Shown here piece after piece: positions 35,637 to 44,156 of a DNA stretch of 64,000 nt (position 1 is the first letter of the stretch; each line of letters begins with the position of its first letter). The translations under genes were made by a program, and so were the position numbers. This DNA is from Paenibacillus aceti (lineage in GTDB: Bacteria > Bacillota > Bacilli > Paenibacillales > Paenibacillaceae), in NCBI RefSeq assembly GCF_003614185.1, contig NZ_KZ987724.1, forward strand, positions 540,679-604,678. The letters are read 5' to 3'. The notes below the pieces were generated by a model, which was not told the origin of the DNA, made no database searches, and worked only from the letters and a program-made list of their open reading frames with translations.

Positions 35637-35721
35637 CTAAAACTGAACCTAATTAAGATGCTATTCGATATGAATGGCATCTTTTTTTAGATTTTGAACA
35701 GAAATCTCTTTAAATATTATA

Positions 35722-35771
35722 TCAATATGTTCAAATGTTATATTGACATACTAACTAACTGGAATTATAAT
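35722..35771 (+). promoter_or_regulatory. Consensus promoter and operator of the alpha-mannan operon
   Basis: TTGACA (35743-35748), exactly 17 bases, TATAAT (35766-35771): a perfect sigma-A promoter. An inverted repeat TCAATAT (35722-35728) / ATATTGA (35740-35746) overlaps the -35 box. It contains ATGTTATAT, shared with the palindrome before the regulator gene. So strong a promoter needs a repressor; the AraR-like protein is the obvious candidate. Confidence 0.8.
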
Positions 35772-35844
35772 GTGTTTATGCAAGAGCTGGCAATACCTGA
35801 TATATGGTTGTCATAAAAAACTACATACAGCAGGAGGAATGCAC

Positions 35845-37137
35845 ATGGAATCATTGGGCCAGGAACCAGCTTCCTTGAGGCAACTGGTTGAAAGAATGTC
35901 CGGTAGACTAAGTTCGACTCCGCATCTTTTGTCTATCTTCCAAAATGCCATCCGTAACACATGGGGGACAACACTGAAGAGGATGGAGAACGGGACCACC
36001 TTTGTCATTACCGGCGACATTCCCGCTATGTGGCTTCGCGATTCAACTGCGCAGATAAGACCTTTTCTGGTATTGGCGGCAGAGGATAGCGAAGTGGCAG
36101 ATCTGATCGAGGGGTTGGTGGTTAGGCAGTTCAAGTCCATCTTACTCGACCCATATGCAAACGCTTTCAATAAAGACCCTAACGGTCAAGGGCATCAGGC
36201 GGACGAGACGGAAATGTCCCCATGGATCTGGGAACGCAAATATGAAGTTGACTCTCTCTGTTATCCGCTGCAGCTTAGCTACCTTCTCTGGAAGAATACC
36301 GGGAGAATCTCGCAATTTGACGACCTGTTCAAAGAGGCGTCGAGCGTAATCATGAATCTTTGGATTACGGAACAAAGGCATGAGACCGACTCGAAGTACA
36401 GTTTCCAGCGAAAGGACTGTGTCCCGACGGACACGTTAATCCGCGAGGGAAAAGGCGCCGAGACCGCATATACCGGCATGACGTGGTCAGGATTCCGTCC
36501 GAGTGATGATGCTTGCGACTATGGCTACTTAATTCCGTCTAACATGTTTGCGGTGGTCGTGCTTGGATATCTTCAGGAGATTGCCAAAGAGGTACTTCGT
36601 GATGAAGATCTATACAGCAGGGCCTATCAATTAGCTGCGGAGATCGACAACGGCATTCAGCAGTATGGAATTGTAGAACACCCTGAATTCGGCAGAATTT
36701 ATGTTTATGAGACGGACGGTCTCGGCAATTACAATCTGATGGATGATGCCAATGTACCGAGTCTTTTATCCATTCCCTACCTTGGATACCGAGGGACGAA
36801 CGATGCAGTTTATCAGAACACGCGCCGGTTTATTTTAAGTAGAAATAATCCTTACTACTACACGGGAAGTGCCGCGGCGGGGATCGGCAGTCCACATACG
36901 CCAAGAGGTTATATCTGGCACATAGCGCTGGCGATGCAGGGGCTCACTGATGACCGCGTGGAGGAAAAGGAACGTCTTCTTAAGGTCATTAGTGAGACGG
37001 ATGCCGGTACAGGCTTGATGCATGAGAGTTTCAACGCTGATCATCCCGAGGACTACACCAGACCCTGGTTTTCCTGGGCGAATATGATGTTCTGCGAGCT
37101 GCTTATGGATTATTGTGGAGTTCGGGTACTGCGGTGA
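35845..37137 (+). CDS. GH125 exo-alpha-1,6-mannosidase
   Basis: A 430-residue GH125 enzyme (formerly DUF1237). Diagnostic stretches are GDIPAMWLRDSTAQIRPF, DPYANAFNKDPNGQGHQADETEM, ERKYEVDSLCYPLQLSYLLW, GMTWSGFRPSDDACDYGYLIPSNMFA and YYYTGSAAAGIGSPHTP. It removes single mannose units from the non-reducing end of alpha-1,6-mannan. No signal peptide: cytosolic. ATG 35845 is chosen since CAGGAGG lies 7 bases before it; the open frame extends upstream to 35770 over the promoter. A cre-like sequence lies within the gene at 36156-36169. Confidence 0.93.
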   Translation: MESLGQEPASLRQLVERMSGRLSSTPHLLSIFQNAIRNTWGTTLKRMENGTTFVITGDIPAMWLRDSTAQIRPFLVLAAEDSEVADLIEGLVVRQFKSILLDPYANAFNKDPNGQGHQADETEMSPWIWERKYEVDSLCYPLQLSYLLWKNTGRISQFDDLFKEASSVIMNLWITEQRHETDSKYSFQRKDCVPTDTLIREGKGAETAYTGMTWSGFRPSDDACDYGYLIPSNMFAVVVLGYLQEIAKEVLRDEDLYSRAYQLAAEIDNGIQQYGIVEHPEFGRIYVYETDGLGNYNLMDDANVPSLLSIPYLGYRGTNDAVYQNTRRFILSRNNPYYYTGSAAAGIGSPHTPRGYIWHIALAMQGLTDDRVEEKERLLKVISETDAGTGLMHESFNADHPEDYTRPWFSWANMMFCELLMDYCGVRVLR

Positions 37138-37196
37138 CCCATGGATGATAGCCGGATTCATTTCAAGATAAAGAGAATATTAAGGGAGGTTCTTTT

Positions 37197-38498
37197 ATGA
37201 AAAAATGGGCATTCATGATGCTGACTGCGTTAATGATGGTCTCGCTGTTGGCAGGGTGCGGATCGAAAGGAACAGATAGCAATACAGCAGCTAAGGGAGG
37301 TGTGAGTTCCTCTGATGAACCAGTTGAACTTGCTTTCTGGGGAGATTGGGCCGGTGAAGGACAAAAACAATTCGAGACGATGGTTGATGCTTTCAACAAA
37401 TCCCAGGATAAAATCCGTGTGAAATATGTACTCCAGCAGGATATGATCACGAAATTCATGACGACGGCAACTTCGGGCGGGGAAGCACCGGATCTTGTGT
37501 TTTGGGACAGATGGCGGACCTCGCTGTATGCGCCGAAAAACGTGTTTCATCCTATCGATGAATTTATGGAGCAGGACCAAATCAACAAAGACGATTTCTA
37601 CGGCGAAGCGCTCAAGGAATTGAGCTATGACGGCAAGCTCTACGGTCTCCCACTGACAGTGGATGCAAGGGCACTCTTCTATAATAAGAAAATCCTAGAT
37701 GAAGCCGGTGTGACACCTCCGACGAACTGGGATGAACTAGAGCAGGCTGCAACCAAAACAACCAAGTGGAACGGTAGCAAGCTGGAGGTCGCAGGTTTCT
37801 CACTTGCGGACAATGGATTGTTCAACATGTATCTGCAGCAGGCTGGCGGCCAAATGCTGGATGAGACTGAAACGAAAACCAACTTCAATAACGAGAAGGG
37901 GCTTGAGGTGCTGGATTTCTGGGATCTTCTCTTAAATAAAGACAAAGTCTACAAAATTGGATTCGAACAAGGGTTGGGCGAAGGGACCGATGCTTTCGTA
38001 ACCGGGAAGCTGGCGATGCAGTATACCGGGCCTTGGATGCTTAGCACCTACAAAAAATACGGCAAGGACCTTGACTTTGGCATTGTCACGCCTCCGGTCG
38101 GGCCCAATGGTGATAAAGGCAGCGTAATGGGCGGTTTGGGGCTTGTCATCCCGGAAGGCTCTAAGCATCAGAAGGAAGCCTGGGAGTTCATGAAATGGTG
38201 GGCGGCGAATAAGGACAACGCTCTGCTCTGGGCCAAGACGAGTCTGAATATTCCGGGCTTCAAGCCGGCTATAGAGGATCCCTTCTTCCAGGAGGATCCG
38301 CTCTGGAAGCCGTTCCTGGATACCCTAGAATTTGCGAAAATCAGAGCACAGCATCCAGGCTATTCTGTGATGGAGGATGACGGTCTAATTCCGAATTTAG
38401 AGCTGTTCCAGCAGAATAAGCTGAGCAAGGAAGAAGCACTGGCCAAATCCCAGCAACGCGGCGACCAGCTTCTGCAGGACAACGCGGTCGTGAAATAA
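37197..38498 (+). CDS. Sugar-binding lipoprotein of mannan-oligosaccharide importer
   Basis: A 433-residue family 1 solute-binding lipoprotein with lipobox LAGC (~residues 17-20). The mature protein shows APDLVFWDRWRTSLYAPKNVF and DGKLYGLPLTVDARALFYNKKILDEAGVTPPTNWDEL, typical of CUT1 oligosaccharide binders. AAGGGAGG precedes the ATG. It lies between GH125 and two permeases in one operon, so the ligand is most likely an alpha-1,6-mannooligosaccharide. Confidence 0.92.
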   Translation: MKKWAFMMLTALMMVSLLAGCGSKGTDSNTAAKGGVSSSDEPVELAFWGDWAGEGQKQFETMVDAFNKSQDKIRVKYVLQQDMITKFMTTATSGGEAPDLVFWDRWRTSLYAPKNVFHPIDEFMEQDQINKDDFYGEALKELSYDGKLYGLPLTVDARALFYNKKILDEAGVTPPTNWDELEQAATKTTKWNGSKLEVAGFSLADNGLFNMYLQQAGGQMLDETETKTNFNNEKGLEVLDFWDLLLNKDKVYKIGFEQGLGEGTDAFVTGKLAMQYTGPWMLSTYKKYGKDLDFGIVTPPVGPNGDKGSVMGGLGLVIPEGSKHQKEAWEFMKWWAANKDNALLWAKTSLNIPGFKPAIEDPFFQEDPLWKPFLDTLEFAKIRAQHPGYSVMEDDGLIPNLELFQQNKLSKEEALAKSQQRGDQLLQDNAVVK

Positions 38499-38524
38499 AG
38501 CCGACAGAGTTATTTACAATAAAT

Positions 38525-38561
38525 GAGCCATAGGGGCTCCAAAAGAGGGCCCCTATGGCTC
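38525..38561 (+). promoter_or_regulatory. Intercistronic hairpin between binding-protein and permease genes
   Basis: GAGCCATAGGGGC (38525-38537) pairs perfectly with GCCCCTATGGCTC (38549-38561), 13 pairs, 11-base loop, with no T-run. It probably stabilises the upstream mRNA end or partly terminates, so the binding protein is made in excess. The stem includes an ATG at 38555, which argues that the permease starts later. Confidence 0.75.
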
Positions 38562-38575
38562 AAAGGGAGGGATGG

Positions 38576-39466
38576 ATGTTGGCTTCGATAGGAAAGCTGA
38601 ACCGGCATCAGGAAAAAATGGCCTATGTGTTTATCACCCCGACACTGCTTTTATTTGCGATCTTTACCGTAATTCCGGTCGTGATGGCTCTATATTTGAG
38701 CTTTACGAATTACGATGTCTTGAGCCGGATGGACTGGGTGGCTCTGGACAATTACCAACGGTTGTTTAAAGACGGCCTTTACTGGACTACTTTCAAAAAC
38801 GTCATTTTTTATTCGATTATTTTCGTACCGCTGAATATTTTGCTCTCCTTGGGAATGGCGATGCTGATGAATTTTAAACGCTTCGGTATCCGTCTGTTCC
38901 GTACCATGAACTATTTGCCGACGCTGACTTCAGCCGTTGCAGCGGCAACGGTGTGGATTTGGCTGTTGCACCCGGAATTCGGCTTGGTGAACAACATGCT
39001 TGGCTGGTTCGGGATTACAGGCCCAGCCTGGCTGGCTCAGACCGAGACGGCGATGCCTTCTATTATTATGGTGACCCTATGGCAGTCGATAGGCTCCAAT
39101 ATGGTAATTTATATTGCTGGTCTGCAGGGAGTACCGGATTATCTGTATGAGTCGGCAAAGCTCGACGGTGCCTCTGCTTTTGCGAGATTCCGCTATATCA
39201 CCTGGCCGCAGTTAAGACCGACAACCTTCCTCATTAGCACGATGGCGATTATCGGTGCACTGCAGTTGTTCGATCAGGCCTTCGTGCTCACGCAGGGCGG
39301 TCCAGGAAATGTGACCAAAACGCCAGTGTATCTGATTTACCAGCAGGGCTTCAAGCAACTTCAGATGGGGTATGCGTCGGCGCAGGCATTCGTCTTGGCC
39401 ATTGCCATTCTCATATTCTCGCTGATCAATATGCGTATCAATAAAGCGGAAGAACCGGTGGTATAA
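38576..39466 (+). CDS. Sugar ABC importer permease 1 (mannan locus)
   Basis: A 296-residue CUT1 permease with six membrane segments and coupling motif LYESAKLDGASAFARFRYITWPQLRP. ATG 38576 is preferred: AAGGGAGG ends 5 bases before it, while the in-frame ATG at 38555 is inside a hairpin. Works with the next gene and a shared ATPase encoded elsewhere. Confidence 0.9.
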   Translation: MLASIGKLNRHQEKMAYVFITPTLLLFAIFTVIPVVMALYLSFTNYDVLSRMDWVALDNYQRLFKDGLYWTTFKNVIFYSIIFVPLNILLSLGMAMLMNFKRFGIRLFRTMNYLPTLTSAVAAATVWIWLLHPEFGLVNNMLGWFGITGPAWLAQTETAMPSIIMVTLWQSIGSNMVIYIAGLQGVPDYLYESAKLDGASAFARFRYITWPQLRPTTFLISTMAIIGALQLFDQAFVLTQGGPGNVTKTPVYLIYQQGFKQLQMGYASAQAFVLAIAILIFSLINMRINKAEEPVV

Positions 39467-39479
39467 AGGAGGAAAGACC

Positions 39480-40406
39480 ATGGATACAACGATGGAACCT
39501 AATGCTGGAACAGGAAGGCTTTCGAGACCGCCGGGGGTTGTTTTTGGTAAAATCGCGGCTACAGCGCTGTTCTATATAGTAGCCATTCTGATTGCGGTGG
39601 CCATGTTTCTGCCTTTTTTCTGGAGCTTGATCACCTCGTTCAAGCCAAGCGACGAAATTTTCTCAGTGCCGCTGCGCTGGCTGCCATCGCACTTTACATT
39701 AGAGCATTACATCAAGGCGTTTACGACGGTGTCGTTCGGCCTGTATTTCAAGAATTCCGTGATCTTGGCTGTCGCCGGCGTTATTGCAAACCTGTTTTTC
39801 GGTTCCCTTGCCGGATATGCGTTCGCCAAGCTGAGATTCCGCGGTAATATGCCGATTTTTCGCACGCTCCTGGCAGCGATGATGATCCCGGGCATCGTGA
39901 CGATGATTCCAAGCTTCTATGTATTGCGACATTTGCCGCTACTAGGAGGTAATGATCTCTTCGGCTCCGGGGGAATGGGATTGTTGAATTCCTTCTGGGG
40001 GATTATTCTTCCGGGAGCTTCCGGAACGTTCGCTGTCTTTTTTATGCGGCAGTTCTTCCTGACATTGCCCTCTGACATGATGGAAGTCGCTCGAATCGAA
40101 GGGTGTAGCGAATTCCGCATCTTCTGGAACATATATCTGCCACTCACGAAGCCGGCGCTTGCCACACTCAGTATTTTTACGTTCCAGGCAGGTTGGAACA
40201 GCTTCCTGTGGCCGATGATCGTTCTAAACGATCCAGCCAAAGCGACCATTCAGATGGGGCTGCAGGCCTTTTCCTACAATAACCAGACAGACTATGGACC
40301 GATGATGGCGGGCGCCCTTATTGCGATTCTGCCGATTCTTCTTCTGTTCCTGTTACTGCAAAAGTATTTCGTGCAAGGTATTGCCTTCAGCGGCATTAAA
40401 GGCTAA
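39480..40406 (+). CDS. Sugar ABC importer permease 2 (mannan locus)
   Basis: A 308-residue CUT1 permease with six membrane segments and coupling motif MMEVARIEGCSEFRIFWNIYLPLTKPAL. It ends QKYFVQGIAFSGIKG, the usual MalG-like tail. AAAGGAGG lies 6-7 bases before the ATG, 13 bases after the partner permease. No ATPase gene in the operon. Confidence 0.92.
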   Translation: MDTTMEPNAGTGRLSRPPGVVFGKIAATALFYIVAILIAVAMFLPFFWSLITSFKPSDEIFSVPLRWLPSHFTLEHYIKAFTTVSFGLYFKNSVILAVAGVIANLFFGSLAGYAFAKLRFRGNMPIFRTLLAAMMIPGIVTMIPSFYVLRHLPLLGGNDLFGSGGMGLLNSFWGIILPGASGTFAVFFMRQFFLTLPSDMMEVARIEGCSEFRIFWNIYLPLTKPALATLSIFTFQAGWNSFLWPMIVLNDPAKATIQMGLQAFSYNNQTDYGPMMAGALIAILPILLLFLLLQKYFVQGIAFSGIKG

Positions 40407-40471
40407 GGAATGGCACGGCCACATGCTGCTGAATTTTATCCTATTCCACGTAAGGAAGGAATGAAGAGTAT

Positions 40472-42013
40472 ATGAGGAAGAAATGGGGGAAATGGGCGCT
40501 TGCAGCTCTGTTGTTTACCGGAGCTTTTGCTGGAGGTGCCGCCGCACCCAAACAGGCTAAGGCGTTCACAGCGGATAATGCGGATACTGCAATGCATGCG
40601 TTCGTAAGCGTGTTTTATGACTCGGATGCTAAATATTTCTATACAAACAGCGATCATCAAATTCATGCCGAACATGCGTATGGACCGGATAACGGAAGGT
40701 ACACTGATTTCTGGTGGGAAGCCCAACTGTGGGAGACGGTGATGGATGCTTATGAGCGAACGAACAGCAGCACATATCGAACGATGATTGATGATATCTA
40801 TACAGGCTTCAATACGAAATATACCGATATGATGAGCAATGATTTCAACGATGATCTGGGTTGGTGGGCGCTAGCATGCATGCGGGCTTATGAACTAACG
40901 GGGACTGATGAATATCGGAATCGCGCATCATTCTTGTTTGATCAGATCTACAGCTTTTCTGACGAAACCTATGGCGGCGGGATTTGGTGGAAGCGGGACG
41001 GAACCTCCCCTCAGAAAAATATGGCGACTAAGGCACCTATGGTCATGTCTGCCGTTAAGCTTAAAAATGCCACTGGCAATACGGATTATCTGACGAAAGC
41101 GAAAAAAATCTACGGATGGATTCAGAGCAGGCTCGCCGGAAACGGTAAGCTGGCGGATCATGTGGAGGGCAGCGGCAACGGTGCTGTTGTCGATTGGGAA
41201 TTCAGTTACAATTACGGCACATATCTTGGGGCTGCACTGGAATTGTACAAAGCGACCGGAGACAGTTCTTACTTGGTGGATGCGAATAATGCCGCGAACT
41301 ATGTAATCAACAATATGACATTATCCAATACACCGATGTATGAAGGGGAAAATGACGGTGCTGGTTTTAAAATGATCTTTATGCGCAACCTTAATCAGCT
41401 CCGGCTGGAAACTAACGATGCGGCTTACCTGACTTTTTTACAGCAAAATGCCACGCAGGCATACAACCATAGACGTATCTCGGATCAAATCATCGGCAGC
41501 GACTGGACAGGACCTACCGGTTCGGGGTATGTTCAGAGCCTTGCCGCTGCTGCGGGAGCTTCTGTTCTTCAACTCGTGCCTGCTGATGGTTACACCGGAT
41601 ATATTGCCGGTAATGGGAACTATGAAGCGGAAAATGCCCTGTTAGTTAAAGCTGAAGGTGGCGGTATCCTGACAGAGAGTAGTTCGCCGGGATTTTCCGG
41701 AAGAGGTTATGTTGCGGGTTGGAATACCGACGGAACGGCTGTGAAGTTCAATGTGAACCAGAACTCGGCGAGTACGCGCACAATGACGATCCGTTATGCC
41801 TCTGGGGCGGGGAATGCGAGCCGATATGTCTCGGTGAACGGAAATGTGGTTCAATCAGACCTGAATTTTCCCGCTACAAGCGGCTGGGGGGACTGGAAGA
41901 CTGTGACGATTAACGTAGATCTTCAAGCTGGATATAACCAAATTGTCATCGGCCAGGATACCTCGAAAGGAAATGCTAATTATTTGAACCTTGATAGAAT
42001 ATATGGACTGTAA
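40472..42013 (+). CDS. Secreted GH76 endo-alpha-1,6-mannanase with C-terminal carbohydrate-binding domain
   Basis: A 513-residue secreted enzyme. The signal peptide (MRKKWGKWALAALLFTGAFA...) probably ends at AKA near residue 31. Residues ~32-370 form the GH76 (alpha/alpha)6 barrel with the catalytic Asp pair Asp127-Asp128 in NDDLGWWALACMRAYELTG, and GGIWWKRD, KNMATKAPMVM and WEFSYNYGTYLGAALELY. Residues ~385-513 form a CBM6/CBM35-type beta-sandwich (YEAENALLVKAEGG, GYVAGWNTDGTAVKFNV, YNQIVIGQDTSKGNANYLNLDRI). It cleaves the backbone of fungal alpha-mannan outside the cell. AAGGAAGGAATG precedes it. Resembles Bacillus circulans Aman6. Confidence 0.93.
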   Translation: MRKKWGKWALAALLFTGAFAGGAAAPKQAKAFTADNADTAMHAFVSVFYDSDAKYFYTNSDHQIHAEHAYGPDNGRYTDFWWEAQLWETVMDAYERTNSSTYRTMIDDIYTGFNTKYTDMMSNDFNDDLGWWALACMRAYELTGTDEYRNRASFLFDQIYSFSDETYGGGIWWKRDGTSPQKNMATKAPMVMSAVKLKNATGNTDYLTKAKKIYGWIQSRLAGNGKLADHVEGSGNGAVVDWEFSYNYGTYLGAALELYKATGDSSYLVDANNAANYVINNMTLSNTPMYEGENDGAGFKMIFMRNLNQLRLETNDAAYLTFLQQNATQAYNHRRISDQIIGSDWTGPTGSGYVQSLAAAAGASVLQLVPADGYTGYIAGNGNYEAENALLVKAEGGGILTESSSPGFSGRGYVAGWNTDGTAVKFNVNQNSASTRTMTIRYASGAGNASRYVSVNGNVVQSDLNFPATSGWGDWKTVTINVDLQAGYNQIVIGQDTSKGNANYLNLDRIYGL

Positions 42014-42046
42014 GGCTTAGTCTAGAGAAAGAGGAGGAGAGAAGGC

Positions 42047-43096
42047 ATGCTATGGTCTGACCGTGCGGAAGCCGCTCAAGAAGCACTCCAGCAATATTTT
42101 TGGAATCCGGAGATTGCGATGTACAACATTGAAACGCCTTGCCCGAACGGGGAGTGCAATACGATTTTTCATTACTGGTGGATGGCTCATGCCGTAGATG
42201 TGTTGGTAGATGGTTTACTCAGAACGAAGCGGGATATTTATGACCGGACGCTAGCCGAGCTTCACCAGGGTATTTTGCGCCGCAACGGAGGCGTGTATCC
42301 GAATGAGCTATATGACGATATGGAATGGATGGCCATCGCCTGGCTCCGTGCTTACAACGCGACTGGGCGAGAGACCTACAGGGAAACGGCTCTTTTGCTA
42401 TGGGAAGATATCAAAACAGGTTGGAACAATCATATGGCCGGAGGCATTGCCTGGCAGAAATCGCAGCTGGATTATAAAAATACCCCTGCCAATGCTCCGG
42501 CTGTTATTTTGGCAGCAAGACTATATCAGTGTTTCGGGAATCAGGAAGATCTCGATTGGGCAAAGAGGATTTATGATTGGCAGAAACAGCATCTGGTTGA
42601 TCCGTTGAACGGATTTGTCTGGGATGGGATGAACCGCACCGGTGATGGGAGCATTGATAAGGATTGGAAGTTCACCTATTGCCAGGGGGTGTTTATAGGC
42701 GCAGGAGTAGAAATGTATCGTGCAACTGGAGAGCCCTTGTATCTAAAGGATGCACTGCGGACGGCAGAGGCGGCAGAAGCGGAACTTGTGGGACAGGACG
42801 GATTGTTCCCGGATGAAGAGGACGGCGACGGTGGCCTGTTCAAAGGTATTCTGGTACGTTATTTGGCGGAGCTATGCCTTTGTATCGGCTCTCCTGGACA
42901 GCAGTCGACAGCATTGCTGATCCGCAATGCGGAAAGCTTATGGGAAAAGGGAAAAGGCGCGGATCATCTCTTCGGGACGGATTGGGGCCAACCTCCTGTC
43001 GGGCACGTATCGCTCAGCACGCAGCTTAGTGGTATCAAGCTTCTGGAACGGATGGCCGAGTTGGAAAGGAACAGGATTCTACTTCAAAAGATTTAA
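42047..43096 (+). CDS. Cytosolic GH76 alpha-1,6-mannanase
   Basis: A 349-residue GH76 enzyme without a signal peptide or binding module. The Asp pair is Asp90-Asp91 in YDDMEWMAIAWLRAYNATG; other family motifs are AGGIAWQKSQ, NTPANAPAVILAARLY, WKFTYCQGVFIGAGVEMYRATG and FKGILVRYLAEL. It would shorten imported mannooligosaccharides, leaving short chains for GH125. A pair of secreted and cytosolic GH76 in one operon implies long oligomers are imported. AGGAGGAGAG precedes the ATG. Confidence 0.92.
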   Translation: MLWSDRAEAAQEALQQYFWNPEIAMYNIETPCPNGECNTIFHYWWMAHAVDVLVDGLLRTKRDIYDRTLAELHQGILRRNGGVYPNELYDDMEWMAIAWLRAYNATGRETYRETALLLWEDIKTGWNNHMAGGIAWQKSQLDYKNTPANAPAVILAARLYQCFGNQEDLDWAKRIYDWQKQHLVDPLNGFVWDGMNRTGDGSIDKDWKFTYCQGVFIGAGVEMYRATGEPLYLKDALRTAEAAEAELVGQDGLFPDEEDGDGGLFKGILVRYLAELCLCIGSPGQQSTALLIRNAESLWEKGKGADHLFGTDWGQPPVGHVSLSTQLSGIKLLERMAELERNRILLQKI

Positions 43097-43122
43097 TATT
43101 ACGCATAACAATAAGGTTTTAA

Positions 43123-43157
43123 AAGCGCTCTTCGTCTACAGTGAAGGGCGCTTCTCT
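43123..43157 (+). terminator. Hairpin after mannan operon
   Basis: AAGCGCTCTTC (43123-43133) pairs with GAAGGGCGCTT (43143-43153) with one wobble, followed by CTCT. A second, stronger hairpin is downstream. Confidence 0.55.
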
Positions 43158-43284
43158 AGGTTCAGTTCTACTTTTGCCAAAGCTTTCCGTTAGAAAGGGA
43201 TTTAGTCTATTCATTCCTCTTTGATTACGCTTTAAATAGTACTGGTCGTTCCGAAATAAATCCAAAATGATTAAAAATAACAAC

Positions 43285-43331
43285 AAAATCGTAACAGCGC
43301 CCTATCTGAAAGGGCGCTGTTACGATTTTAA
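43285..43331. terminator. Bidirectional terminator, 19-bp perfect stem
   Basis: AAAATCGTAACAGCGCCCT (43285-43303) and AGGGCGCTGTTACGATTTT (43311-43329) with loop ATCTGAA. T-runs on both strands let it serve the mannan operon and the convergent TetR gene. Confidence 0.85.
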
Positions 43332-43372
43332 AATAATATCAAATGTCTATTAATTATCCCGAGTTTTAGGAA

Positions 43373-44005
43373 TCAATTAACTTCTAAATGTGGGGGATTG
43401 CCCGGGCACGGCTTCTGATCGAAAGTGGGCCCTCCCTGGCTATTCTTAATCAGCTCTTTCGCTTGTTGCTTGCCCGCCTCCAGGAGGCCGTCGCTAAGTT
43501 GGGGATCACTAACCGATCGTGCGAGCATAAGCGTGCCGACCATGAGGCTAAGCAAAGCGCTGCCAGAAGAATGATCGATTCTCCCCAGATCAGAGACAAA
43601 GTCGATCATACGTTGCAACTCGAGGTTGAAGACTTGACGCACCTCTTCCGATAATCGGGATATTTCACCAGAAAGAGCAGGGAGAATGCAGCCGATCTCC
43701 GCATGATCACGATGATGCGGGCTTAAATAAAAATGGATAACCGCATGAATCTTGGGTTCTTCCACTGCCTGGTCTGCCGCTTTCTGCAAAAGCGCGATCG
43801 TATCCTTTATGGCATAACGGCAAGTTTCCGACACCAGTTGGTCCTTATTGTCAAAGTGTGAATAGAACCCCCCGTGCGTCAGACCGGCACCTTTCATAAT
43901 GAACGGGACGCTGGTATCGTGTATTCCGTTCGAGCGAAACGCTTTGGCGGCACTTCCGATGATACGACCTCGAACTTTGATCTTATGTCCTTCAGGATAT
44001 GGCAT
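43373..44005 (-). CDS. TetR-family transcriptional regulator
   Basis: A 210-residue repressor. The N-terminal HTH is KVRGRIIGSAAKAFRSNGIHDTSVPFIMKGAGLTHGGFYSHFDNKDQLV, close to the AcrR/YxaF style. A C-terminal TetR_C_16-like helical ligand domain follows. The ATG at 44005 is preferred because AAAGGAGG lies 8 bases before it; two upstream in-frame ATG codons overlap or precede that site. Divergent from a dihydrolipoamide-dehydrogenase-like gene, with a perfect 12-base inverted repeat in that gene's promoter as its likely operator. Confidence 0.88.
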   Translation of the reverse strand: MPYPEGHKIKVRGRIIGSAAKAFRSNGIHDTSVPFIMKGAGLTHGGFYSHFDNKDQLVSETCRYAIKDTIALLQKAADQAVEEPKIHAVIHFYLSPHHRDHAEIGCILPALSGEISRLSEEVRQVFNLELQRMIDFVSDLGRIDHSSGSALLSLMVGTLMLARSVSDPQLSDGLLEAGKQQAKELIKNSQGGPTFDQKPCPGNPPHLEVN

Positions 44006-44083
44006 CGTCATCGCCTCCTTTCGCATAAACTATCTTCAAAACATTATAATCATCATAATAAAACGCGTCAATTTCGCAGGGTA

Positions 44084-44134
44084 TTGACTGGATTTAAATA
44101 TGATGACTATAATATATTATGATCATCATATTTA
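44084..44134 (+). promoter_or_regulatory. Promoter and TetR operator of the flavoprotein gene
   Basis: TTGACT (44084-44089), 18-base spacer, TATAAT (44108-44113). A perfect inverted repeat TAAATATGATGA (44095-44106) / TCATCATATTTA (44123-44134) brackets the -10 box. A repressor bound here would block RNA polymerase. Confidence 0.8.
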
Positions 44135-44156
44135 AGGGCGGGAGGTGTTGTTGGAA

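Noticed and set aside
38555-38575. Permease start at ATG 38555
   Set aside because: That ATG is inside a 13-pair stem and is followed by a better placed ribosome binding site for ATG 38576.
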